Assembly (NCBI RefSeq): GCF_037975245.1
Contig: NC_092567.1
Coordinates: 23,590,376-23,654,375, forward strand
Direction of reading: 5' to 3'
DNA: 64,000 nucleotides
From: Apostichopus japonicus
Lineage: Eukaryota > Echinodermata > Holothuroidea > Aspidochirotida > Stichopodidae
The translations under genes were made by a program, and so were the position numbers. The notes below the pieces were generated by a model that was not told the DNA's origin, did not search any database, and was given only the letters and a program-made list of their open reading frames with translations. Shown piece by piece: positions 31,347 through 42,600 of this stretch. How positions within the stretch are numbered: position 1 is the first letter of the stretch; the number at the start of each line of letters is the position of its first letter.

Positions 31347-32346
31347 GTAAGTAAGCGCGGAAGTCAAGAGATATATAATATTGTACAGTAGTTAATCATG
31401 TAGGCCTATAGTAAGCTAGAGGCATGTGTGTTACATCTGGAGTTGTTTTTTCACTTCTGACCTATTCCACACGTCTTTTTGGACGACTTTGAAAGTTAGT
31501 ACTATTTTGTAACAGCAGTTCCCCAACTGAGGTCAACTAATACCGTGGGTATCTATGCCCGAGGGCGGGAGGGGTTGGGGTGTGTGGAGGATAATGTTGA
31601 ATGTTATGGAAACTCAACTTAAAGTAGATTCGTTGGTTCTGGCTCGTTCGTATGATGATGTGTGAATTAAATTAATGAATAAACTGCAATTGGGAGACTT
31701 GTACTGGTGAACAGACAGTCTAAACAGTCTCTAATATTAAATAACTGACGGAGACAAGTACGCTATTACATAACTTAACTATATTGTACAAAACGCATCG
31801 TTGCATTTAAGCTATAAATAGCAAAGTTATTGAGTTGATAAGCTGTTGTCCGTTAAGAGTTTACAGAGACGGACGGCCAGTTTAATCTCTTATTAGTTCA
31901 GCGACAAGAGAACATAAATAAAATAAAGCGCGGTTAACGCTCGTGGTATGTCGCACCATATCTCGGAAAACTGCATAAAACGCAAGCTCATGCGGCAAAA
32001 ATGTCTGTTACGCGTGGAATTCTATATAGGCTGGGTGCACATCAATGAGATGATGTCACTTCTCGAGCTGTCATTCCCGTCTGATGACGTCATATTAGTA
32101 ACAATTCTGTACATACGGTTTATTAAAACGTAAAGTGAAACGAGTGCTCTTGTCAAATGAAAATGACGTCATTAAGGTCTAACTAATCTCTCTATACTGA
32201 AGGCTATACCAAAACACACATACATGGTGTAATGTGCTATGGCATATTCAGTATGTGATTTTTTCTTTTTCTATTGTCGTCAGTAAATGAAAAACGGAAA
32301 ACTAACTGGGAAATTACAGTCAAATTGGAAAAAAGGGCAAAGTGTT

Positions 32347-32460
32347 TTCTTGTGTGTGACTAGAGCAGGATCATGAATCAGTGACCTTAGAGATTACAAG
32401 CTCTGCGCCCAATTGAGCTATCCTAAGCAGTATTCGCGATCCAGTCCTGTAGCCAAGTTG
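32347..32460 (-). mobile_element. tRNA-derived SINE fragment
   Basis: On the minus strand: GGATAGCTCAATTGGGCGCA (A-box-like) followed by GAGCTTGTAATCTC and GGTCACTGATTCATGATCC (B-box-like), spaced as in a tRNA. The B box is decayed (TTCATG in place of TTCGAN), so it is a relic and not a tRNA gene. Confidence 0.6.
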
Positions 32461-34085
32461 GGCCCTCCCCCGAACAGACGATACTGTTATACAAAGTTTG
32501 TGCTCCATAAATTGTTCAGTTGTGCCCAACCCACCCCTCCCCTCCCCCGCCCTCCACTCCTCCAATACGTGGCTCCGGTCCTGTGGCGATCCGTATATAA
32601 CCATATCTTGATGATGCCAGTAAGCAGCCACACGGTACCTGGGATATTGTGTAACCAGGGATCACATCGACACAAACCTGAAGCGGCAGAAAAAAATTCT
32701 TTGCTCTTTTCCTTCTTCATTGGCAAAATTAGCTGTAAAGATGAGTCTAGTGCCACCATTTCTGAGAAATCCTGGATCCGACATGCACAGATATGTGTTG
32801 AATTCTTCTTAGCGTGTTGTAAGGTGTTTTATGTTCTTAACGCAGCCAGTTATTTTAAAATTGTCCTGAAGCATTTTCAGGGAAACGTATGTTTCCAATG
32901 TGAAGTAATGATTATTTCTAAGTAAGATAAAGACATGTGAGGCCAACTTTTTACACTAGTAGGATCTTTCTTAAATAGATGATTTTATGATTAAACTGTG
33001 ATGTATTATAGACCTTCTTTCAGCCCAATTTATACTTCTCTTTGCAACGCAAAACTCAGTAAGATATCAAAAGACTATATATGGCCGCAAAATAACATGT
33101 TTATAATGTATTGCTAACATATTACATATTGTGGACAGTATTGTCCACGTGATGTTTAAAGAATATGCTTTGGTTTAGATATTATAATTTATGAAACAAG
33201 ACAATAACATTAACATGCAGGCCTGCCATGAAAAGCCGACGCCATCGACGAGTTAGCCTTAAAGGAGCACTCCAGATTGTTTATTATATTTTAAAGGTGA
33301 ATATCTGTAAACTCGGAAAAGCTGTAGGAACATTGCTAGCTCCCAAATTTTCACTTTCTGCTAGACTATGATATATAAAGACCAAAATCAGGCCTTAAGT
33401 CACCATTTAAGTCTCTTCTTAATGACCCTTTAGCATTAGTTTTCAGAAACGGTGTCCTTGAAGCCCCACAGTGTCAAACAATTTATTTAGTTTTCAGACG
33501 GTATTCACAGACGATAACGTTGACCACTTTGCAGGGCTGTTTACATTCTGATAAAAATCGGTTTGGCAATGACGTCATGTGACATAAATAGACTTCTTCG
33601 ACGCCGTTTCCACTGATAACACGGACGGAGCCTCTCGCCTCTAGCTAAAACAGATAAAACGGTCAAGATATAAAGTTTAAATTTTCTTAACGACCATTTT
33701 GCTTTTACCATCCGTGTAAAAGGTAAGATGGTTCGTGATTAAGAAGATGCAATTATTTCACAAACCAACGTGCAAGATGACAAAATGTGAGTTGATATGA
33801 CCAGCGCTGAACTGACATATTTACGACATGACGAACAACCATTATCAAGTGGAAGGTAAACATCATAAATTCCATATACTTTGTTTGGATAAAACAAACT
33901 TTTGTAGCAAATTTAAAAACTTTCATAAGATTAACGCAAGGGTATCCGTAATTTACTTCAGATATACTTTAAATTTTACCTCTAATCGTGGAAGTAATCG
34001 GCCACCCAATTATTTACCGCTCGCAATTATATATTGTACAACGAAACAGACTGAATATTCATAACGCCATTGTAAAACAACATGC
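32461..34085. other. No gene recognised; longest ORF of the window is not family-like
   Basis: A 170-codon plus-strand frame (32413-32925) starts within the antisense of the SINE and crosses C-rich sequence; its peptide resembles no family. At 33829 an ATG opens MTNNHYQVE, followed by GTAAAC; it could be a further first exon but has little support. A CTTAAAGGAGCACTCCAG motif at about 33259 resembles a dispersed-repeat end. Confidence 0.35.
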
Positions 34086-35798
34086 AAGGACGACTGGTCG
34101 ATTTTGAAGATGGGGTCACAAAACGCAATGCATGAATGAATATGTTATCTGTTGAGTTAAACGGAATAAAAACAAACTCAAACGAGATCAAACATTTATT
34201 CTATTACCAATAGAAGTAGAATTTTTTGTTTCAACATCGTTAATTAATATATATTACTTAGTTTCATACATATTTATGTACACCACCCCCAGTGGAAAAT
34301 GGAACTTCGCTTGGACATTTATGCTCAACCGGTGAGCTGGGCCCATGAAAACTTTACTTCTTTTCTCAAAATGAAAATGGGCCCTGTGGTAAATGCATAG
34401 GCTTTAAGATGACATGAGTTTCAAGTTGCGTGTTGGTCAGGGACTTGCGCTAAGGGAAATGGTTTGAAATGTAGCATTTACCGTACACAGGTTTGACCCC
34501 GAACCGACAAAATAATTTGACACTTTCACCTCTTTAACAATTCAGTGAAACCATTTTTTTTTTCAAGTTGAAAACACTCCACTGTTCAGCTTAAACAGCA
34601 TGCACTTAATACACATTAGATTGAACTCTCATTCCACTCCGTTATCGTAGACAGTGTTTACCATGAAAAAAAAAAAAAATAAAGGACGACTGGTCGATTT
34701 CGAAGTTGGGGTCACAAAACGCATTGTACGAATGAATATGTTATCTGCTTGAGTGAAACGGAATAAAAACAAATTCAAACAAGATCAAACATTTATTCTA
34801 TTACCAATAGAAGTAGAATTGTTTTGTTTCAACATCGTAAATTAACATATATTACTTAGTTTCATACATATTTTATATACACCACCCCTAGTGGAAAATG
34901 GAACTTCGCTTGGACATTTATGCTCAACCGGTGAGCTGGGCTCATGAAAACTTTACTTCTTTTCTCAAAATGAAAATGGGCCCTGTGGTAAATGCATAGG
35001 CTTTGAGATGACATGAGTTTCAAGCAGTTGCGTGTTGGTCAGGGACTTGCGCTAAGGGAAATGGTTTGAAGTGTAAGATTTACCGTACACAGGGCTGACC
35101 CCGAACCGACAAAATAATTTGACACTTTCACCTCTTTAACAATTCAGTGAAACCATTTTTTTTCCTAAGTTGAAAACACTCCACTGTTCAGCTTAAACAG
35201 CATGCACTTAATACATATTAGATTGAACGCTCATTCCACTCCGTTATCGTAGACAGTGTTTACCATGAAAAAAAAAATGGAAAAAAAAGGACGACTGGTC
35301 GATTTTGAAGTTGGGGTCACAAAACGCATTGTATGAATGAATATGTTATCTGCTTGAGTGAAACGGAATAAAAACAAACTCAAACAAGATCAAACATTTA
35401 TTCTATTACCAATAGAAGTAGAATTGTTTTGTTTCAACATCGTTAATTAACATATATTACTTAGTTTCATACATATTTTATGTACACCACCCCCAGTGGA
35501 AAATGGAACTTCGCTTGGACATTTATGCTAAACCGGTGAGCTGGGCCCATGAAAACTTTACTTCTTTTCTCAAAATGAAAATGGGCCCTGTGGTAAATGC
35601 ATAGGCTTTAAGATGACATGAGTTTCAAGCAGTTGCGTGTTGGTCAGGGACTTGCGCTCAGGGAAATGGTTTGAAGTGTAAGATTTACCGTACACAGGGC
35701 TGACCCCGAACCGACAAAATAATTTGACACTTTCACCTCTTTAACAATTCAGTGAAACCATTTGTTGTTGTTTTTGAAAACACTCCACTGTTCAGCTT
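34086..35798. repeat. Three-copy ~600-bp tandem array
   Basis: GGACGACTGGTCGATTT starts at 34088, 34684 and 35289 (periods 596 and 605). Copies share CCAATAGAAGTAGAATT, CAGTGGAAAATGGAACTTCG, ATGCATAGGCTTT and TTACCGTACACAGG at high identity. The third copy breaks off near 35798 (GTTCAGCTT), and a fragment like the unit end (CAGTGTTTACC) reappears at about 36101, which suggests an insertion of about 300 bp into it. Confidence 0.93.
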
Positions 35799-38700
35799 TA
35801 TTTCGGCCCCTATTGTACGACAACAGTTAACGTCATCGAAATGTTGTCATTTCAAGCAAATTCTGAGGCTTCAATTTCGTGACGTCATAGATAATATTAC
35901 CATAAAACATCTAACACTGTACCGTATAGCTATGAACGTTGACAATTATCACCTCGAACAAGTAGTAACCATGAATGGTGTTATACAGAATAATAGAGTA
36001 ATATCGATTGACGCCATTTTGCCTCTTTTGCGATATTTGTTTAATAATTCTCATTCAGTTTTTACGAATATTCGAATATTTACAAACTTCCACAATAATC
36101 AGTGTTTACCTTGAAAACTGATGAAGTTTGTCGGGTCATGACCGTTCAAGATGGTGAATCATTAATACAGATCGATAAAATCTGCATAGCAAAACAAGTA
36201 GACCTGATACTGCAAATTTCAAAGGCCGAGGTTATAGACGGTGATAGACTATGAATCAGCCGTTCCTACTTTGGTCTTTACTGTACAGTTGGCTTTTCCC
36301 ACTATTTGATATCATATAAGTAAGATTGGCTATAATCTGGCTTTGCGGTGGGGATGGGGGGACTAGAAGACAATTCGAAGTGTGTAGCTGTCTCCAAAGC
36401 ATCTGATATCCTTAAGGGTTGAAATAATATGTAAAAAGAAGAGTTTGTGAAATTGTAGCCTATCAACCAGAAGTATTAAATTTATTACGTCCATAAGTAG
36501 TATTTCTAAACAGGAGGTGGTAGAACGGGTAAGTGGGAACGGTAGCGTTTGGGAGGGGGCATGTGTCGCGTAGCAACCAACTGAATGTTGTATACAACCA
36601 CATCAAACTAATAAAATCAGACAAGTAAGGTTTTACAGTAGGAAATATGACGTCATTATTCATTAGTCTGCAAGCTGTAATATTGGACCTAATATGGACT
36701 AACTTATGCTAAGTCAACACTTTTTCACTTTCATTATACACTGTTATTTATATACGGTAAGTGTTATTCAAAGGGAATAGGCCAGCCTTTTCTCGCTATC
36801 CCCTCCCTCCCCCACCCTACGACCGTCCCTCCGGCCACCCTCCTTCTTCCTCACGCCAAGCCTGTACGCCCCATTTCATGTTAGGCAAGGATGGTCAGAG
36901 CTATTTCATTTTACAAAACTAACTATGCAACGTCACTCGAAAACCAATATCCAATTAGTACAGAATGGTTTTATACCATTGGTTATTTCTAATTACAGTA
37001 CTACAACGCGGACAAATTGACGTTGGTTAAAGTTGCATAAATTAGCCTTTTTTTAATAGACTTTGAAAGTACTTCAACTGAGACGACGGCAAGACCTAAA
37101 AACATCAATTTCGTCTAGATTTTTTTGGAAAATTTTCCAGTCCATGGAATAAGATCCATCTCACATGCACTAACCAATAAGTGACATTTGAAAGGATTTT
37201 TACATTTTCGACAACACGCCACGATTATACCAACTGAGGGCGCTATGCACAGCGGTCTTTCAAAGAGTTGTATACAGCAGCTGGTTACATTTCATAGGTT
37301 ACAAAATGATTCGGTTGGTCACGGGAGATTTCCAGACGTTTGAAATGTATACACATTTTCGGAGCTCACCGACGTCTATAGTCAAAGTTTGCTTTCATGC
37401 AGTCTGAGCAGAGTGGGTGAGGGGAGGGGTGTGGGAGGGGTGGGGGTGTCTGCTAGGTCGTGGCTCAGTTCTAATATTTAAGCTTCTCTGGGTTGTGGGC
37501 TTATCAGCTTATCCGCTGAACTACATAATCTTGAGGCCAATGGTACTGTTCTCTAGTAATTACGAAATATTTCTACGTGCCAAAACGTTAAAAGAGTTAG
37601 TAACCACACTTACCATTATATAAAATACTTGGGATAACAATTTCCGCCCGATTGCTATATGCATATCTTTTACCTACGTCACGACAGAATGGCTTCACAA
37701 GTAACAGTGTATGTAATGTATCATCATTATCGTCACCATGAAAATGATGCACCGTAAAGTGAATTGAACTTGATTAAAATATGAATAAATAAAAAGCAAT
37801 TAATAAAACATGAATACACCAAGCCCCCAATACTATTTTTAATCATTATTCTTGTTATTGTTTTTTAATAATTAATTTTTTCTGCTACTGTAATGTTGCG
37901 AGAAATCACAAGTTTCGTTTTATTTGGTTTCCTTATCTTTCTTCAAAATCAGCATCGCTTTTTACATGACTTAAATGTTTTAGACTATACATGAACAAAA
38001 CATGTGACTTTTGTTATCATTATTGACCCGTTTACTTTGATAGAATGAGCCTGACGAAAAATATTTGCACTTTAAAATGTATATGGAGTTGGGATAAAGT
38101 TTACATCTATAAAGGATTTTCCAGAGCAGGAAGTTCTGACGAGAGGGGTGCAGTCACTGGGGATACAGCTCAGGGCACGGGGTTATAATAAGGGGCTCGG
38201 AGAAATGAAGAAGGCAAGAAGGAGTCCGGGCAACATAATTACCTCCTGGAACCGGCCTGGCTATCTATCCCTCACTGCATGAAGAAACAAACTTTTCTTT
38301 TACTGCAATATCTCTAAGACAGATTATGCAAATTCTGCATTTTCCATTCTAATTGGATGGTTTGGCACGAAGGTAAGAATTTTTCAAGTATTGAGGGATT
38401 TTTAAAATATAAATGTATCTGATAAACGGCAAATCGAGAACATCTTCAAAATGACATTAGTTGGAGATGTGATAATTGTTTTATTCCGTTTACATCATTC
38501 TTGCTCATGTTGAGATATATCCGAGTTTATTGGTTTAAGAGCTGTGTTTATATGGGTGCTGTCATTATATAAATCTGTGATGTCATAGTGCTACTATATG
38601 AAGCATCTGTGATGTCATAGTGCCACTATATGATGCGACAACTTTAGATTTCTCTTTGTTTTGCTTTTCATATTTTCCAGATAAAATGATAACAGTGCTG

Positions 38701-38822
38701 ACACAGAAACCTGAATGCCATCATTATAGAATATGTTAAGAGTTGTAATATGTTAGATTCAGCACTTGTAAAATCGGTCTCCATTACAGAAATTTAAACA
38801 TTGCAATAAATAAAGAACATAT
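35799..38822. other. Intergenic, no gene recognised, with one weak candidate exon
   Basis: AT-rich, with three G- or C-rich blocks (36350-36362, 36795-36850, 37410-37450) and CRE palindromes at 35880 and 36648. At 38323-38372 a pyrimidine-rich acceptor, 50 nt and an AAG|GTAAGA donor look like an exon; in the frame compatible with the exon at 31229 it reads YANSAFSILIGWFGTK. Support is weak. Confidence 0.3.
38573..38636. repeat. Direct repeat of a 32-bp unit with CRE-like core
   Basis: ATCTGTGATGTCATAGTGC then CTACTATATGAAGC, immediately followed by a copy differing at two bases. TGATGTCA is a one-base variant of the CRE palindrome enriched to the left. Confidence 0.85.
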
Positions 38823-38829
38823 TACCATC

Positions 38830-39640
38830 TGTTCATGTCAGTTATCTCAATCACACATATACCAATGGTGATGGTTGGGTTTGTTTCCTGGTAGTGGATG
38901 GTTGGGGAGAGGCGGGGATGGGTGAGGCGGGGTGAGGAGGGGGGGAGTAAGTTGTTCATGTTAATTATCTCCATTACATATATACCAATGGTGATGGTTG
39001 GGTTTGTTTCCTGGCTGTGAAGGGTGGGGAGAGGCGGAGGTGGGTGAGGCCGGGGGGGGGTGTAAGTTGTTCATGTTAGTTATGTTTATCACATATAGAC
39101 CGATAATGATGGTTGGGTTTGTCACCCGGCTGTGGGGGTAGGGAGAGGCGGGGGGTAAGTTGTTCATGTTAGTTATGTTTATCACATATAGACCGATAAT
39201 GATGGTTGGGTTTGTCACCCGGCTGTGAAGGGTGGGGAGAGGCGGGGCCGGGGGGTGGGGGTGGGTGATTTCATGTTAGTTATCTCTATCACATATAGAC
39301 CAATGATGATGGTTGGGTTTGTCACCCGGCTGTGGGGGGTAGGGAGAGGCGGGGGGGGGGGGTAAGTTGTTCATGTTAGTTATGTTTATCACATATAGAC
39401 CGATAATGATGGTTGGGTTTGTCATCCGGCTGTGGAGGGTGGGGAGAGGCGGGGCCGGGGGGGTGGGGGTGGGTGAGTTCATGTTAGTTATCTCTATCAC
39501 ATATAGACCGATAATGATGGTTGGGTTTGTCACCCGGCTGTGGAGGGTGGGGAGAGGCGGGGCCGGGGGGGGGGGGTGGGGGTGGGTGAGTTCATGTTAG
39601 TTATCTCCATCACACATGGACCAATGCTTATGGTTAGGTT
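38830..39640. repeat. G-rich minisatellite, about eight units of 93-120 bp
   Basis: Unit: TTCATGTTAGTTATCTCTAT, then CACATATAGACCRATRATGA, TGGTTGGGTTTGTCACCCGG, CTGTGGAGGGTGGGGAGAGG and a G-rich spacer of variable length. Starts lie near 38833, 38956, 39070, 39165, 39271, 39370, 39477 and 39591; the last unit is partial. Open frames of 77-85 codons on both strands are repeat artefacts. Confidence 0.95.
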
Positions 39641-42600
39641 TGAGTATCCTTTTAACGCGGTGGGGTATTTCTGATTATTTGTTTCTTTTTTATTAGTTAA
39701 TCAAGTTAGCGTGACAAGTAAGCAATAAACTTTGGGGAGTAATGTAACGTATTTAACCGGATTTATCCACATTCTGGAAATATCACGATCTCTGCCAATA
39801 ACACATCTACATGTCTTGCCTTTCCTTGCCTTAGTAAGGTCACTCTAACCAAAAAGTATATTTCTTTAACTTTTAATAACTTTTAATGATAAAACTGGTA
39901 CAGTTGACTCATGAAGGTCACCTTGTTTTACCACCCCCCCCCCCACCCCACCCTCTACTTTATAATTTGTGAATATAGGTCAGGACAGTTTAATACATGA
40001 CATGGACACCATTCAAGCTTCAAATCACTCGGCCTTGTAATTTGTCAAGGAAGTGATTATTTTACTACATATTTCTGTCTGTGTACTTTATACTGTTGCC
40101 TTTCAAGACTTATAGGCATATTATAAACTAATTATAAAATCCTCTAAATCATTACAAATGTAATTATAGGAGAGTCAATTCACAGTATATATAGCAAATT
40201 TCCTTTAAAAACGTTTTATGTTTGTTCTGTGTTATATTTAACGTCCTTGAGTAAAGTTTCTATGGTTTATACCATCCTACGGCAGCCTAAGTCACGTATT
40301 CCATATGTTAGGATGGGCACTTGTACTCATACTCGGATCCATACATAAAATTAATGTAGTCGGCTACATGGACCCCAGGGCCAAACACCTTCTCCTTTAT
40401 AAAATCTTTCGTTCGCCTCTGCCCCTTCCATTTCTTTTATGACTATAGGTACTCCTGGGAGGTTGGTATTGCGAGAGCTTGGGCAGCCTCCCAGTGAAGT
40501 CAGCTACCCCCTCCCCCATCCCCACTGCCCCAACACACCCCTCCTCTACCCCTCCTCACTTAACTTCCCGCAAGTTTGCTTCCAGCCATCTGTTATCTTT
40601 CTCTCATCTCTCCCTTACTCTCTGAATTATTATCAATATTGGTTCTCCTGGCATCTCATCTATGCAGTGACGGTTAAACCTCCCCCATCCCTCAACACAC
40701 AGCTCTAACACACCTCTCCCCTTCCCCCCCCCCCCACTTCTCTTCCCGGTATATTTCTTCCAGCCAACAGTTATCATTCTCTGTACTGTCTCATTCCCTT
40801 ACTCTCTGGTCTTTTTCAATAAAAGGTCTCCTGGCATCGCATCTATTTAGTGACGGTCATCGTTCATAATGAGTTGTACTGCAACGGTGGAAGCACACAA
40901 CGAGGCCAGAAATGGTGTTAAATGTTATCCATCTTATGTTTTTCCCATTAGTCACACAATGCCTCAGATAACTTTAATTAACTTTGCCAACTGATCGTCA
41001 TAAATAAATCATATCTAGATACTATGCGCTTATGTGAACGAACGGTTGTCATGGACGTTTTTTTTTGTTGCAAAATCGGCGTGCCTTACGCAGGATGTCG
41101 GCACACCAGTTAGGCAATTACACCAAAGTGTAAATTTTCACGCGCATGAACGAACATTTTCTTCCCTTGCTCAAACGAAATCTGCGTAAGTCGCAGCTGT
41201 GATGATGAAAAGTACGGGTATTAAAAAACATGACCTTTCTACACACGTAAAGCATTTTGTATTAGTCATAGCACTTCCCTGGTCATATTTATTATTCATT
41301 TTGCGGGATTAATTAGACACAATTTAGATTTACAAATAAATCGACTTGTCTGTATGTGTCGTTGACCTTCGTAACCTCCAGCGAATAAATAAATAAGTCA
41401 ATTTGAAAAGGATGAAACAATTAATAAACCGGACCAAGTGCAAACAAGGTCATCCAACATCACTAAAGTCAAGTCATCCGGACGACCCCAACCCAACCCA
41501 ACCACTCCCCCTCCCCCATAACCAACCTCTTTTATTGGAGGTAAAAAAATCAAAAAAAAAATCGCAAAAGGCAACTCCAACCACGCTGTGTTGATACTGT
41601 GATGGGAGATGATTACAATCAGACGCTTACCATTGTTTGAAAGATACGGTATATACTACTCTTTTCTCATTCCACTCGAGTTATCCTTTTTAAGGCAGAG
41701 TTAACATTGTTAAAGCGAACAATAATTCCATTTTCATTTAATCCCATGAAGACATTAGTGAACCGCCCAGTTAACTTACCTCTCCTGTTGAGGGAGAAAT
41801 TGTTTGCAAGACCAGAATGTCTGTGATTCCGTGCACATATTTTGGAATATTAACCAGTGTTCGGATTCGCCCTCATTGGATTCATGTCCGTACTGGTCCT
41901 TGGTAGTATTAATACTCAGTGTAAGAATACACGTACTCATAACCGTATAAGTAGAGCCTTGTATTGGCCAGAGTATACTCATACATACTCATACTGGTTT
42001 AGCATGTACAACAAGTCTGTTACTAAACCGATTTATATAGTTCTCGTTGATTATCCTCCCTCTCAGTCAATTTTGTTTCACTATTTTATTCTTTCATTCA
42101 TTGTTACTCATCATAAAGAACAACATATGCAATTGACATACCAGGGTTACATGCAGAGGGAAACCTTTGACCTTTGATATTGATGATGTTACAAAGTAGT
42201 TAAAGCTGAAAACGTTTCGGGCGTGAAGTTATGAATCTTGGCATGGCAAGGAAATTTGAAATTACGATTAACTGAACCGAATGTTGTATGCAGGGATCCG
42301 CTGAAATGTTATACTGAGACCAATTGCATTTCATGCGAACAGTTTGAATATCGACTTTTCCCCTTCAAACTTTCAGGGCCGGCAGAACCAAAAGAGAGTC
42401 AGTAACAGGGGGACGTCCCCCCCCCCAAGTACCCCTTTTCATAATATATTTTGTCAATTCTCATTTCTGTAGTTAAAAATACCCGTTTGTAAACAAGAAG
42501 GTGTCCTTTGCTTGAAAACTGTAATAAAATAAATGTTGTATCTTTTTGCCAAAAACTTTCCAATACTGGAGTGTTTCGTACGGAAAGCACAGATGATCCA

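Noticed and set aside
32413-32925. 170-codon open frame, the longest in the window
   Set aside because: Starts in the antisense of a SINE relic and crosses a C-rich stretch; no domain, no splice context and no family resemblance.
35752-36114. 120-codon plus-strand frame
   Set aside because: Begins in the last repeat of the 600-bp array and runs into AT-rich sequence; no recognisable domain.
36463-36663. Minus-strand frame with an apparent donor on the plus strand near 36531
   Set aside because: No matching acceptor and no coherent peptide.
38961-39600. Repeated frames of 77-85 codons on both strands
   Set aside because: Produced by the G-rich minisatellite whose unit length varies and does not preserve frame.
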